Part shown: positions 19,010 to 27,273 of the stretch, one piece after another
Layout of the letters: the number at the start of each line of letters is the position of its first letter
Position numbering within the stretch: position 1 is the first letter of the stretch
Assembly (NCBI GenBank): GCA_046296435.1
Contig: JBKBLI010000008.1
Location: 1 to 64,000, forward strand
DNA: 64,000 nucleotides
From: M3007 sp046296435
GTDB lineage: Bacteria > Bacteroidota > Bacteroidia > Chitinophagales > Saprospiraceae
Direction: 5' to 3'
Made by a program: the position numbers and the translations under genes
Notes under the pieces: generated by a model
The model's input: the letters and a program-made list of their open reading frames with translations, nothing else
The model's database searches: none
Told to the model about the DNA's origin: nothing

Positions 19010-20524
19010 CTATCCCAGTAGGCTACGGTTGCTATCCAGTTTGAGCAGGATAGCGATCATCAGGCTAAAAGCGATGAGGGACGATCCGCCGTAGCTGAAA
19101 AAGGGTAGCGGGATACCGATGATCGGAAAGACGCCCATGGTCATCCCAACGTTGATCAGGACGTGCATTAGTATGATGCCTAGCACGCCGTAAGCGTAGT
19201 ATTTGGAGAAGAGCGACCGCTGTCGTTCGGCGATGGTCACTATGCGCCAGAGCAGCAGCAGAAAAAAAATCAGCGTGGCAGCCACGCCGACAAAGCCTTG
19301 CTCCTCGCCCATGGTGCAAAAAATGAAGTCGGTGCTCTGCGCGGGCACGTATTTGAGTTTGGTCATGTTGCCTTCCAGGTAGCCTTTGCCTAGGAAGCCG
19401 CCGGACCCGATGGCAATCTTGGAATGGATGAGGTTGTAAGCTGATCCGCGAGGATCGATCTCTACTCCGGGCGGCTGTAACCATACGTTGATGCGCTCGC
19501 GCTGGTGTGCGGCCAGCACTTTTTGACTGACGTAATTGGCGCCGTATGCCAGTCCTGAGCCCAGGAGGACGAGCGTCATAAAAAGCGCGGTTTGCTGCCG
19601 GTGGAGGGGGTTGCGGATTACGAAGTTTTTGAAAAATACAATAAGCGACATAACCAGCATCGGCGCCAAGGTGTGCGTGGTTCCGATGGCGTATTCCGGC
19701 CCGCTGAGGTTTATGGCGAATGGCTTTTCCCACGTCAGGTAAGGCTGTAAGGACGCAAACAGATCGGCGCCAAACAGCAGCCAGCATACCAGCATCCCCA
19801 GAGCGATCCAGTAGGGACGCTTGTTTTCGTCGAGGCGCCCGATCCCCCAGTAGTTGAAGGCGCCTGCCAGCAGACCTATGATAATGAAAGGATTTTGCCA
19901 CATGAGCGCCGACACGACCAACGCAATGGCTGTAAAGCCCAAAATGAACCATTCGCCGGGCAAGCCTACTCGATAAAGTAGTAGCAAAAAGGAGAAAAAG
20001 ACCAATGCCGTGCCGGTGTCTTTTTGCAGGATGATGATGGCGGCAGGCGTCAGAAAAATAGCGGCGGCGGTGAGGCGTTGTCGCCAACTCTTCAGGTTGA
20101 TGTTGGGCGCGCTGAGGTAAGCGGCCAATGCCAAAGCGGCGCCAAGTTTTGAGAATTCGCCCGGCTGTAGCGAGAAGCCGCCGAATTGGTACCAAGCCAA
20201 AGCGCCGTTGATCTCGCGGCCAAACACAAACACGCCAAGTTGCAAAACCAAAGCGGCGAAATAAATCAGCCAGGCAAAGTCTCGCCAAAAGGTCCAGTCC
20301 ACAAACATTACGACAAAGACGATGGCGGCGCTCAACAGGATGAAAAAGAGTTGTTTGGAGGGTTCGGAGCGCAGGTCGAACAGGTATCCGGTAGCGTCGG
20401 GCAGGTGATTGACGGAGTAAATCATGCCCAGTCCCATCAGCGCCAGAATGACGAACAGGGAGAAGAGCACGGGGTCTAACTCCATGAGATTAAAACTTGC
20501 ATTTCTGCCGCCTCTGGGTCTCAT
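19010..20524 (-). CDS. rodA: Rod-shape SEDS peptidoglycan polymerase RodA
   Basis: 504 residues, polytopic (about ten membrane segments). The SEDS signature residues are visible: FSLQPGEFSKLGAALALAAY, QKDTGTALVF with the catalytic-type Asp, and the C-terminal FPIIGIPLPFFSYGGSSLIA. SEDS proteins polymerise glycan strands from lipid II, RodA for lateral wall growth. The upstream start at 20524 is 9 bases after the SPOR gene stop; an internal ATG at 20485 (MELDPVLF) is also possible. It is co-directional with the SPOR protein gene. Confidence 0.93.
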   Translation of the reverse strand: MRPRGGRNASFNLMELDPVLFSLFVILALMGLGMIYSVNHLPDATGYLFDLRSEPSKQLFFILLSAAIVFVVMFVDWTFWRDFAWLIYFAALVLQLGVFVFGREINGALAWYQFGGFSLQPGEFSKLGAALALAAYLSAPNINLKSWRQRLTAAAIFLTPAAIIILQKDTGTALVFFSFLLLLYRVGLPGEWFILGFTAIALVVSALMWQNPFIIIGLLAGAFNYWGIGRLDENKRPYWIALGMLVCWLLFGADLFASLQPYLTWEKPFAINLSGPEYAIGTTHTLAPMLVMSLIVFFKNFVIRNPLHRQQTALFMTLVLLGSGLAYGANYVSQKVLAAHQRERINVWLQPPGVEIDPRGSAYNLIHSKIAIGSGGFLGKGYLEGNMTKLKYVPAQSTDFIFCTMGEEQGFVGVAATLIFFLLLLWRIVTIAERQRSLFSKYYAYGVLGIILMHVLINVGMTMGVFPIIGIPLPFFSYGGSSLIAFSLMIAILLKLDSNRSLLG

Positions 20525-20533
20525 ATTTGCAGA

Positions 20534-20941
20534 TCAAAAGTTTACAAAATCGCGCGCCGGAATCGCGTTTTCGCGCGCCGGAAAAGCGCCCGGAAACAGT
20601 TGTTGTACTTCGGCTGCAAATGCCTGAGCCTCTGCGCGGCTGCGAAAGGCGCCTGCGCGCAGTTTGTAGTAGGGTTTTTCGTGCGTCCAATCGGCCGGGA
20701 CGTTGGGATAAACCGACAAGAAACGCAATTTGCCTTGCTCCGCCTGATTGCGCTCGGTGGCCGCCGCGAGTTGTACGCGCCACCCGCTTACCGTCGCGCC
20801 GCTTCTGTTTTGGCGCGTCCAGCGATCCATGAGAGCGCCGATGGCCGGTTCTTCATTGATTTGCAATTCTTGCGCCGAAGCGCCAATGGCTACTGTAGCG
20901 AAGAGCGCTGTGAGGATCAGTCTTTTTTTGAAAAAAAGCAT
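20534..20941 (-). CDS. Secreted SPOR-domain protein
   Basis: 135 residues. The signal peptide is MLFFKKRLILTALFATVAIGASA. The C-terminal two thirds is a SPOR domain (WRVQLAAATERNQAEQ, YYKLRAGAFRSRAEAQAFAAEV), which binds denuded peptidoglycan glycan strands. It lies 9 bases upstream of rodA, consistent with a cell-wall role. Codons 2-6 are encoded by a T7-G-A7 tract, the same element seen outside genes elsewhere. Confidence 0.9.
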   Translation of the reverse strand: MLFFKKRLILTALFATVAIGASAQELQINEEPAIGALMDRWTRQNRSGATVSGWRVQLAAATERNQAEQGKLRFLSVYPNVPADWTHEKPYYKLRAGAFRSRAEAQAFAAEVQQLFPGAFPARENAIPARDFVNF

Positions 20942-20963
20942 GCGTTGATTGCGTTTAGGTTTG

Positions 20964-20971
20964 CAAAGATA
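20964..20971 (-). promoter_or_regulatory. -7 element TATCTTTG for the SPOR-rodA unit
   Basis: Perfect minus-strand match, 22 bases upstream of the SPOR gene ATG. It predicts a leader of about 17 bases. Confidence 0.6.
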
Positions 20972-21098
20972 AGCATTAGGGCCTCAAACGCTGGTTTTGT
21001 TGCAAAATGTGTCGTACGAAGCCCGTTTCGCCTGCGCGATATGGCTTTGAAACAAACGCCATGATCCCGGCTTTGGGCTGCGTTTTTGTCGGGGGCAT

Positions 21099-21464
21099 TC
21101 AGAACGGCAGGTCATCCTGCGGCATTGGCGGCGCGTCCGTGTAGTTGGGGAAGGGGTCTGCGCTTGTCGTCTGCGGCGCTTGCGGAGCGGCTGCGCCGTC
21201 GGCGGCCTCGATGCGCCAGGCATTGAGGTTGGTGAAAAACTTGCCTTGCCATTCGCGTCCGCGGAGGTCAAACCATACTTTTAGCATATCGCCTTCTTTA
21301 AACGCATTGAGAAGGTCGCAGCGTTCTTGCACGGCCTGGAATTTGACGTATTGCGGATAGTTGCCGTCAGGCACTTCGAGGACGAACTCGCGCGCCTGGA
21401 AAGAGGCAGATTTCTGCTCGGTGGGATAAATGCGGTGTAAACGACCGCTTACTTCAAAGGGCAT
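21099..21464 (-). CDS. DUF3127 protein with SSB-like C-terminal tip
   Basis: 121 residues. The DUF3127 core is residues 1-85 (FEVSGRLHRIYPTEQ, REFVLEVPDGNYPQYVKFQ, GDMLKVWFDLRGREW, LNAWRIE), an all-beta pattern compatible with an OB-like barrel. It is followed by a Pro/Ala-rich linker and the terminal residues DDLPF. The layout of barrel, disordered linker and acidic tip ending in Pro-Phe is that of single-stranded DNA-binding protein. Cytoplasmic, no signal peptide. The gene lies 55 bases downstream of the solute-binding lipoprotein stop. Confidence 0.85.
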   Translation of the reverse strand: MPFEVSGRLHRIYPTEQKSASFQAREFVLEVPDGNYPQYVKFQAVQERCDLLNAFKEGDMLKVWFDLRGREWQGKFFTNLNAWRIEAADGAAAPQAPQTTSADPFPNYTDAPPMPQDDLPF

Positions 21465-21519
21465 ATCTGTAGTATGTGCTATGAATAAGGTGATTGAACG
21501 ATTGCGAATAGGAGCAGAT

Positions 21520-23391
21520 TCAGTTCTGTGGTTCGCGAAGTCGGAACAACTGTTCGTAGTATCCCGGTCGGTTAGAGCTGATCACGTACCGGAAACGCTT
21601 GGAGGCCACGTAGCGCTGGCGCGGCGCGTACAGGAACACGTCTGGAGTTTCGTCGTGAAGCAATTGTTGCGCTGCGAAATACAACTGCCGGCGGCGCTGT
21701 GGGTTTTCGGTGGTGCGGATGGCCTCGATCAGGCTGTCGGCCACAGGGTTGATAAAGCGGCTGCGGTTGTCCCCTTGCGGGGCCAGACTTGCGGAGTGGT
21801 AGTTTTGGTACAATTCGACCAGCCCGGGATACAGCGCAGCGCCGATCAAAGCTGTTTCGTACTGTCCTTGGCGGGTGTCGGAGCTAAGCCTGTTGATATC
21901 TGAGGGGATAATGTTGAGCCGAATGCCAATCTTTTCTGCGGATTCGCGCAAGCTGTTGGCGAGCAATTCGGTTACTTTCTGCGATGTGCCGGCGAGCACA
22001 TCGAGGGTGAGTTCGGTTTTGACGCCGTCTATTTCCTGGTCCAGTATGCCATTGTTGTCGCTGTCGCTCCAGCCTGCTTCTGCCAGCAGGGCTTTGGCTT
22101 TGTTGAGGTCGAATTCGCGGNNNNNNNNNNNNNNNNNNNNNNNNNNNNNNNNNNNNNNNNNNNNNNNNNNNNNNNNNNNNNNNNNNNNNNNNNNNNNNNN
22201 NNNNNNNNNNNNNNNNNNNNGTTTGATATGGCTGGCAAAGAAATCTTTGGCAGGGTTGATTGGGCCTATGATTCGATCGGCCAATCCCAACTGGACATCC
22301 CGGATCATGTAGTCGTAGTCCACGATGTGGGCCAGCGCGCGTCGCACGCGGACGTCTTGGAGCTTGGGGTTGGCGTTGTTGAGGATCCAGCGAGAGTATT
22401 GCGCGGTCCATCGGGTTTCGAAGGCGTATTGACCGGCCAGAAGGCTGTCTTTTTGCCATTCGACAAATTTGGCCGGACTGATGCCTACGGCGATGTCCAA
22501 CTCGCCGTTGCGCAGCATATTTTCTAGGGCGGCTTCATCTTTTACCACACGGTATTCGAGCCGTTTCGGATAGGCGGCGAGCAGCGGATTGTTGCGGGCG
22601 GCTTCGTCGCCCCACCAGTTTTCTTTTTTCTCCAAAACAAGCCCCTGATCCCCGTCCAGATACGCGAGGCGATAGGCTCCGCTGCCGCAGATTTTCTCCG
22701 GATCGTTGGCGTACTCTGGCTTTTGGAAATTGGTTGAAAACTGGACTAGCCGGTCGTCTGCGGCCAATTCGCCGGCTTTCTGGGGGTCGAGCAGGTCTTG
22801 GAGAGACACATCGCGCAGCAGGTTCCGGGGGTCGTAGTGATAAGCCGGGTAGATGGGTATCTGGCACAGGCTTTCGAGGGCCAGCATGTAGTAGCGGCTG
22901 TTGTAAACCGTGAATTTGCGCGGATTGGCGGGATTGATTTCCAGACCTTGCAGATACTCAAAGTAGCCGCGCCACGCTTGCGTGGGCAGGCTCGGATGAT
23001 GTATGAGTTTGAGCGTAAAAAGTACGTCTTCTGCGCTTACCGGCGTGCCGTTGTCCCAGCGGGCATCCTCGATGATGGTCAGTTCGTAGGCGATCGAACC
23101 CTTGTAGGGGCCATCGGCGACTTGGTAAGGGGCCGGGATGTTTTCCAGCAGCAGGGGTTTGAGTTCGAGGCTTTCGGGATCGAGGATACCCAAAGTTTGG
23201 AAGATCATCGCGGCCACGTAACGCGAGTATCCGGGTGCGGGAAGAAGGGGGTTGAGCGTGGCGACGGCGGCCTCCATGCGCACGCGTACAACGGTATCTT
23301 CGGTTTCGACCACTTGGCCGCGTCGGCACGATACGACCGCCATGGTTAGCGCCGCGCATGTGAGAAACGCCGATATGCGGTTGATCTTCAT
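21520..23391 (-). CDS. Peptide-type ABC transporter solute-binding lipoprotein (SBP_bac_5)
   Basis: A lipoprotein signal (AALTMAVVSC) is followed by the family 5 extracellular binding fold: LNPLLPAPGYSRYVA, WDNGTPVSAEDVLFTLKL, GSGAYRLAYLDGDQGLVLEK, NPKLQDVRVRRALAHIVDY and KAKALLAEAGWSDSDNNGIL. It binds oligopeptides or similar ligands outside the inner membrane; permease genes are not in the window. The 100-N gap lies between ASHIK and REFDLNKAK. Reading-frame phase fits loss of a few bases only. TTCCTTTG at 23429-23436 is a one-mismatch promoter. A candidate structured RNA lies further upstream. Confidence 0.9.
   Translation of the reverse strand: MKINRISAFLTCAALTMAVVSCRRGQVVETEDTVVRVRMEAAVATLNPLLPAPGYSRYVAAMIFQTLGILDPESLELKPLLLENIPAPYQVADGPYKGSIAYELTIIEDARWDNGTPVSAEDVLFTLKLIHHPSLPTQAWRGYFEYLQGLEINPANPRKFTVYNSRYYMLALESLCQIPIYPAYHYDPRNLLRDVSLQDLLDPQKAGELAADDRLVQFSTNFQKPEYANDPEKICGSGAYRLAYLDGDQGLVLEKKENWWGDEAARNNPLLAAYPKRLEYRVVKDEAALENMLRNGELDIAVGISPAKFVEWQKDSLLAGQYAFETRWTAQYSRWILNNANPKLQDVRVRRALAHIVDYDYMIRDVQLGLADRIIGPINPAKDFFASHIKXXXXXXXXXXXXXXXXXXXXXXXXXXXXXXXXXXREFDLNKAKALLAEAGWSDSDNNGILDQEIDGVKTELTLDVLAGTSQKVTELLANSLRESAEKIGIRLNIIPSDINRLSSDTRQGQYETALIGAALYPGLVELYQNYHSASLAPQGDNRSRFINPVADSLIEAIRTTENPQRRRQLYFAAQQLLHDETPDVFLYAPRQRYVASKRFRYVISSNRPGYYEQLFRLREPQN
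22121..22220. other. Assembly gap (100 N) in the solute-binding protein gene
   Basis: The flanking protein sequences are both in the family pattern. The two flanks are one base short of a whole codon, so the missing length is 1 modulo 3, probably very short. Confidence 0.6.
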
Positions 23392-23469
23392 AGTTAAAGT
23401 CGTTGTAGTTTTTCAAGCAAAATGCGTGCAAAGGAACGCATAAATTGCGATATCAACGTATATTTTGCC

Positions 23470-23675
23470 AAAAAAGGGCGCCTGCGACAGGCATAGAACG
23501 CAGGCGTCCGAAAATCAGTTTTTCGCTACGACAATTGAGGCAATTTAGTATCCTGAAGACCAGGGTCCCCCAGTCGCCGAGGTCTGTCGCGCTGCAAAAA
23601 GCGCGTTGCCTGAACCCCAAGCGATTCAGATGAAAGATTTAGGATGCGCCGGGGCTGGCTAAGCCGTATTTTCCT
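23470..23675 (-). ncRNA. Candidate structured RNA (about 205 nt)
   Basis: On the minus strand a perfect -7 element (TATTTTTG, 23688-23681) is followed by about 205 bases with no ORF, ending in a GC-rich hairpin (23499-23509 with 23476-23486) plus a T-run. Nested complementary segments are present: AAATC/GATTT, TCGCT/AGCGA, AGGCAA/TTGCCT, CGCGC/GCGCG and AGACC/GGTCT. These would fold into an interrupted long stem with two inner hairpins. Size and shape are 6S-RNA-like, but no family motif was recognised. Because it is 78 bases upstream of the solute-binding protein ATG it could instead be a terminating leader or riboswitch. Confidence 0.5.
23476..23509 (-). terminator. Intrinsic terminator of the candidate RNA
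   Basis: 11-bp stem with one mismatch and a 12-base loop, followed on the minus strand by T6 (23475-23470). Confidence 0.85.
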
Positions 23676-23680
23676 TTGCG

Positions 23681-23688
23681 CAAAAATA
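23681..23688 (-). promoter_or_regulatory. -7 element TATTTTTG of the candidate RNA
   Basis: Perfect minus-strand TAnnTTTG. No -33 TTG was seen at the usual distance. Confidence 0.45.
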
Positions 23689-23793
23689 AATGCAATTGTG
23701 CAGGAGGCGCCCGCTCCGCGCTCTTTCCCCTTACTTTTTTTATGTAAAAAAAAATGCGGCTCGGGGCGCATGCCTTGCGGGCGGACTAAACAA

Positions 23794-23828
23794 ACAAGCC
23801 GGCAAAACTTTGCGTCTTGCCGGCTTGT
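23794..23828 (-). terminator. Terminator of the sulfur operon
   Basis: Perfect 12-bp stem (23794-23805 with 23817-23828), 11-base loop and a T-rich tail on the minus strand. It is 32 bases after the last gene of the operon. Confidence 0.85.
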
Positions 23829-23859
23829 GTTGATCCGGTATTTTGTTTGCGGCGTCAGG

Positions 23860-24384
23860 TCAGTGCGGCAGGCGCTCGCGAAGGTATCCGTAGGTCCAGG
23901 TGCCTGCTATGGCGCTCAGGATGACGGCGATGATGGCGAATGCGCCGACGCCTACCTGAGCGAACAAGGGGCCGGGGCAGGCGCCGGTCATGGCCCAGCC
24001 AAAGCCGAAAATGAGACCGCCAAAGATTTGGCCCTTATTGAATTTTTTCGGGTGGAACAGAATTTCTTCGCCGTACATCGTGCGCACATTGTATCGCTTG
24101 ATCAGCCATACGGACAGGGCGCCCACGACCACAGCCGTGCCGATCACCCCGTACATGTGAAAGGATTGCAGGCGAAACATCTCCTGAATCCTGAACCAGG
24201 AGATGATCTCGGCTTTGACGAAAGCGATGCCGAAAAGGACGCCGACGGCGAGGTATTTGATATTGTGGTACCAGCGATGCTCCAAGGCGGACTCGTTGAC
24301 GCACATGGCATCCAGCGAGCGTACTTCGAAATCGTTTTCGGGGGTAATAGCTTGGGTGTCTTGCAACGTGTTTGTATCGGACAT
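23860..24384 (-). CDS. YedE/YeeE-family (DUF6691) sulfur-compound transporter half
   Basis: 174 residues with about four membrane segments. The conserved GFGWAMTGACPGPLFAQ motif carries the Cys used by YeeE-type channels to pass thiosulfate or other sulfane sulfur through the membrane. The N-terminal 40 residues are soluble. It is a half-size protein: the other half is the adjoining upstream gene (18 bases away), and the two together correspond to one full-length YeeE. It is the last gene of the five-gene operon that starts at the MBL-rhodanese gene. Confidence 0.9.
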   Translation of the reverse strand: MSDTNTLQDTQAITPENDFEVRSLDAMCVNESALEHRWYHNIKYLAVGVLFGIAFVKAEIISWFRIQEMFRLQSFHMYGVIGTAVVVGALSVWLIKRYNVRTMYGEEILFHPKKFNKGQIFGGLIFGFGWAMTGACPGPLFAQVGVGAFAIIAVILSAIAGTWTYGYLRERLPH

Positions 24385-24402
24385 GGCTAAGGACGATGCT
24401 TG

Positions 24403-24966
24403 TTAGAAACTTAAAATGATCGGAAGCAGGAAGTTGGACATCAGAAAGCCTCCCAACATGAAACTGACGACGGCGACCAATGAGGGCCATTGCAGGGTGG
24501 AAAGCCCCATGATGGCATGGCCGGAAGTGCATCCGCCGGCATAGCGCGCTCCGAATCCTACCAAAAAGCCGCCTACAATCATGAGCACGAAGCCGCGCAG
24601 GGAGAGGAGCTGATCCCAGGCGAACAAGTCGGCAGGCACGATACGGCTGTAGTCGCTGATACCGAAGCGGCTGAGGTCTTCTGCCAGCGCAGGCGCTACC
24701 TGAATGGGTTCGGGGCTGGCTAAGAATATGGTCGCCATTGCGCCGCCAATGACTATGCCTAAGGCAAAGAAGAGGTTCCAGCGCTCTTTTTTCCAGTCGT
24801 AGTCAAAAAAAGGTATGCGGGCTGGCATGCAAGCCGCGCAGATGTGCCTGAACGAAGAGGAGATGCCAAAGTGTTTGTTGCCCAGTATCAGGAGAGCCGG
24901 GATGGTAAGGCCGATGATGACGCCTGCGACATACCAGGGCCAGGGTTGGTACAATGATTCCAGCAT
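24403..24966 (-). CDS. YedE/YeeE-family sulfur-compound transporter half
   Basis: 187 residues, about five membrane segments. It contains the characteristic GFGARYAGGCTSGHAIMG motif, whose Cys lies in the conduction path of YeeE homologues, and a second conserved Cys pair in CAACMP. It is partnered with the following DUF6691 half. Both sit downstream of rhodaneses, which suggests delivery of imported sulfane sulfur directly to sulfur transferases in the cytoplasm. Confidence 0.9.
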   Translation of the reverse strand: MLESLYQPWPWYVAGVIIGLTIPALLILGNKHFGISSSFRHICAACMPARIPFFDYDWKKERWNLFFALGIVIGGAMATIFLASPEPIQVAPALAEDLSRFGISDYSRIVPADLFAWDQLLSLRGFVLMIVGGFLVGFGARYAGGCTSGHAIMGLSTLQWPSLVAVVSFMLGGFLMSNFLLPIILSF

Positions 24967-25036
24967 AAATATGACAGCATTGTTTTTGACGAAAAATTGC
25001 TGGGGACGCCGATGCGCGCCCCCGGCCGAAACTTTT

Positions 25037-25348
25037 TTATAATTTGCGCTGCAGCGATCCCCAGGGGCCGCCGTTGTAAGCTTCGACGCCGGCGCGGCGA
25101 AGTATATCTACGGCCATGCCGCTGCGGGCGCCGCTGCGACAGACGGTGATAACGGGTTTCTTCTGGCGAACGATGGACTGGATTTTACCCGCCAACTGGT
25201 CGAGCGGGATGTTGGTCGAACCGGGGATGTGGCCGCCCTTGTATTCTTCAGGGCTGCGCACGTCGAGTATCAAGGCGCCTTGCTGCGTCAGTTGTCGATA
25301 GTCAACTTCGGGCGCGCTGTTGAACATTTTTTTCAAGAAATCAAACAT
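25037..25348 (-). CDS. Single-domain rhodanese
   Basis: 103 residues, no signal peptide. It is a complete rhodanese fold with LILDVRSPEEYKGGHIPGS, and active-site loop CRSGARSGMA, whose Cys carries the persulfide. It differs from the second rhodanese 28 bases upstream, yet has the same active-site loop, so the pair may have arisen by duplication and divergence. Operon member. Confidence 0.93.
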   Translation of the reverse strand: MFDFLKKMFNSAPEVDYRQLTQQGALILDVRSPEEYKGGHIPGSTNIPLDQLAGKIQSIVRQKKPVITVCRSGARSGMAVDILRRAGVEAYNGGPWGSLQRKL

Positions 25349-25375
25349 GACATTTGTGTGCTTGGATGAATCGGA

Positions 25376-25660
25376 TTAGTTCAAACTCAGCAAGTATAGG
25401 TCGGCTATTCCGCCGCCGTTGTGGACTTCCTGCACGTCCGCCTGTCGTAGTATCTGGGCGGCCATGCCGCTGCGGGCGCCGCTGCGGCAGTACAGCACGA
25501 TGGGTTTGGACAGGCCCTTGATTTGAGAAATCCGGGCTTCAATTTCGTCGAGTGGAACGTTGATGGCACGGTCTAAATGGCCTGCGGCGTATTCGCCTCG
25601 GGTACGCACGTCAATCAGTGTTGTTTGGGGATTTTTGAGCATTTTTTGTAGCGATTCCAT
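25376..25660 (-). CDS. Single-domain rhodanese
   Basis: 94 residues using ATG 25660 (MESLQKMLKN); an upstream in-frame ATG at 25750 would add a 30-residue basic extension unlike the family. It shows TLIDVRTRGEYAAGHLDRA and the active-site loop CRSGARSGMA. It is a cytoplasmic sulfur transferase expected to pass sulfane sulfur between the membrane transporter, the MBL-rhodanese enzyme and other acceptors. Confidence 0.9.
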   Translation of the reverse strand: MESLQKMLKNPQTTLIDVRTRGEYAAGHLDRAINVPLDEIEARISQIKGLSKPIVLYCRSGARSGMAAQILRQADVQEVHNGGGIADLYLLSLN

Positions 25661-25757
25661 GGTCGGAAGCCTATTGATTGGGATAAAGATGTATTTGTCT
25701 GACAGAAGGCGCCGACGGGGCGCGTACCCCGCCGGCATGATCTGATTCATTTTGTAT

Positions 25758-27176
25758 TCAAAGCATGGTGGACGGGCAGACGTAATCGGTCACTTTGATT
25801 TTGCCCGTTTTTTTGATGGCGCCGAATCCGCCTTTGACGTCCACGAGGTTGTCGTAACCGCGCGCGCGCAGCGCTGAGGCAAAGATCATGGAGCGGTATC
25901 CGCCTGCACAGTGTACGTACCAAGTCTTCTTTTTGTCGGCTTTGATCATGCTCTCGTTGAGGAAGTCCAGCGGCGCATTGACGGCGTTGGGGATGTGCTC
26001 GCTGTAGTATTCGCTGACTTTGCGGACGTCCAAGATGGGGAGGTTGGGGTCTTGGTTGAGCAGTTCGGCCAATTCTTCGGCGCTGATTTGAGGGATTTGG
26101 TCGATCTCCATGCCTGCGGCTTTCCAGGCTTCGAAGCCTCCGTCTAAGTAGCCGATGGCGTAGTCGTACCCTACGCGGGCCAATCGCGTCACGACCTCTT
26201 CTTCGCGTCCGGGATCGGTAACGAGCAGGAGTTGCTGGCGAATGTCGGGGATCAGGGCGCCCACCCAGGGGGCAAAAGCGCCGTCGATACCAATGTTGAT
26301 GGAGTTGGGGATGAACCCTTTGGCGAATTCTTCAGCGTTGCGGGTGTCGAGGATGAGGGCGCCGGTTTCGTTGGCGGCTACTTCGAATGCGCGGGGGCTG
26401 AGGGCGTGCTGGCCGCGTTGGAGCACTTCGTCGATGCTGTCGTAACCTTTTTTGTTGAGCATGACGTTGAGGGGGAAGTATGCCGGGGGTGGCATGAGGC
26501 CGTCGGTGACTTCCTTGATGAATTCTTCTTTGGTCATATCGGCGCGCAGGGCGTAATTGGTTGCCTTTTGGTTGCCGAGAGTGTCATAGGTCTCTTTGCT
26601 CATTTTTTTGCCGCAGGCGGAGCCGGCGCCGTGAGCGGGATATACAATCACGTCGTCGGGCAGGGTCATGATTTTGTTGCGCAGCGAGTCGTAGAGGGTT
26701 CCGGCCAGTTTTTCCTGGGTCATATTTGCGGCTTTTTGAGCCAGGTCCGGACGGCCCACGTCGCCAATGAACAGGGTATCTCCTGAGAAGAGGGCTTTTT
26801 TCGTGCCGTTCTCGTCGATGAGTAGGTAGCAAACGCTCTCCATCGTGTGGCCTGGCGTGTGCAATACCCGGAAGGTGAGCGCGCCGACTTTGAATTCCTC
26901 GTCGTCGCTGGCGATATATGCGTCGAAGTCTGGTTTTGCCGTGGGACCATAGACGATCTTAGCGCCGGTCTTTTGGGCCAGGTCTAAGTGGCCGGATACG
27001 AAGTCGGCGTGGAAGTGGGTTTCGAAGACGTATTTGATCTTAGCGCCGCTTTTGGCTGCGCGGTCCAGATAGGGTTGTACTTCGCGAAGGGGGTCGATGA
27101 CTACGGCTTCGCCATTAGACTCGATATAGTAGGCGCCTTGTGCCAGGCAGCCTGTATAGATTTGTTCAAGAATCAT
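25758..27176 (-). CDS. MBL-fold persulfide dioxygenase-like protein fused to two rhodanese domains
   Basis: 472 residues. The N-terminal 240 residues are a metallo-beta-lactamase fold of the ETHE1/persulfide-dioxygenase type: THFHADFVSGH, HTPGHTMESV, FSGDTLFIGDVGRPDL and YPAHGAGSACGKKMS. Two rhodanese domains follow. The first (about residues 260-355) lacks the catalytic Cys (LLLVTDPGREEE where C would stand), whereas the second (about 365-460) has it (YVHCAGGYRSM). The expected reaction is oxidation of glutathione- or other low-molecular-weight persulfide to sulfite. It is first in the operon, with a promoter and a palindromic operator just upstream. Confidence 0.92.
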   Translation of the reverse strand: MILEQIYTGCLAQGAYYIESNGEAVVIDPLREVQPYLDRAAKSGAKIKYVFETHFHADFVSGHLDLAQKTGAKIVYGPTAKPDFDAYIASDDEEFKVGALTFRVLHTPGHTMESVCYLLIDENGTKKALFSGDTLFIGDVGRPDLAQKAANMTQEKLAGTLYDSLRNKIMTLPDDVIVYPAHGAGSACGKKMSKETYDTLGNQKATNYALRADMTKEEFIKEVTDGLMPPPAYFPLNVMLNKKGYDSIDEVLQRGQHALSPRAFEVAANETGALILDTRNAEEFAKGFIPNSINIGIDGAFAPWVGALIPDIRQQLLLVTDPGREEEVVTRLARVGYDYAIGYLDGGFEAWKAAGMEIDQIPQISAEELAELLNQDPNLPILDVRKVSEYYSEHIPNAVNAPLDFLNESMIKADKKKTWYVHCAGGYRSMIFASALRARGYDNLVDVKGGFGAIKKTGKIKVTDYVCPSTML

Positions 27177-27212
27177 GTTCTGAAAGTTTTGCTAGTGCGT
27201 GAAACAATGGTA

Positions 27213-27220
27213 CAAAGTTA
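27213..27220 (-). promoter_or_regulatory. -7 element TAACTTTG of the sulfur operon
   Basis: Perfect minus-strand match 37 bases upstream of the MBL-rhodanese ATG. Confidence 0.65.
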
Positions 27221-27241
27221 AGGTCAATTGGCGCAGTATTT

Positions 27242-27259
27242 TTGTGACGCGTGTTACAA
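27242..27259 (-). promoter_or_regulatory. Crp/Fnr-like operator 1 (sulfur operon)
   Basis: Imperfect palindrome; minus-strand form TTGTAACACGCGTCACAA. It is centred 37.5 bases upstream of the downstream end of the -7 element, near -43, a class II activator position. It matches operator 2 in sequence and spacing. Confidence 0.6.
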
Positions 27260-27273
27260 TTCGCGTTTTTTAT

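Larger units (their letters stand above)
23392..23859. other. 468-base non-coding region with candidate RNA, terminators and promoters
   Basis: Contains the near-consensus promoter of the solute-binding protein gene (23429-23436), the candidate structured RNA (23470-23675), a T7-ATGT-A9 tract (about 23733-23754) and the operon terminator (23794-23828). No ORF is supported. Confidence 0.65.

Noticed and set aside
23540..23620. Possible cobalamin riboswitch or tRNA-like element in the candidate RNA
   Set aside because: Fragments resembling a B12 box or T-arm are present but the rest of the required consensus is missing.
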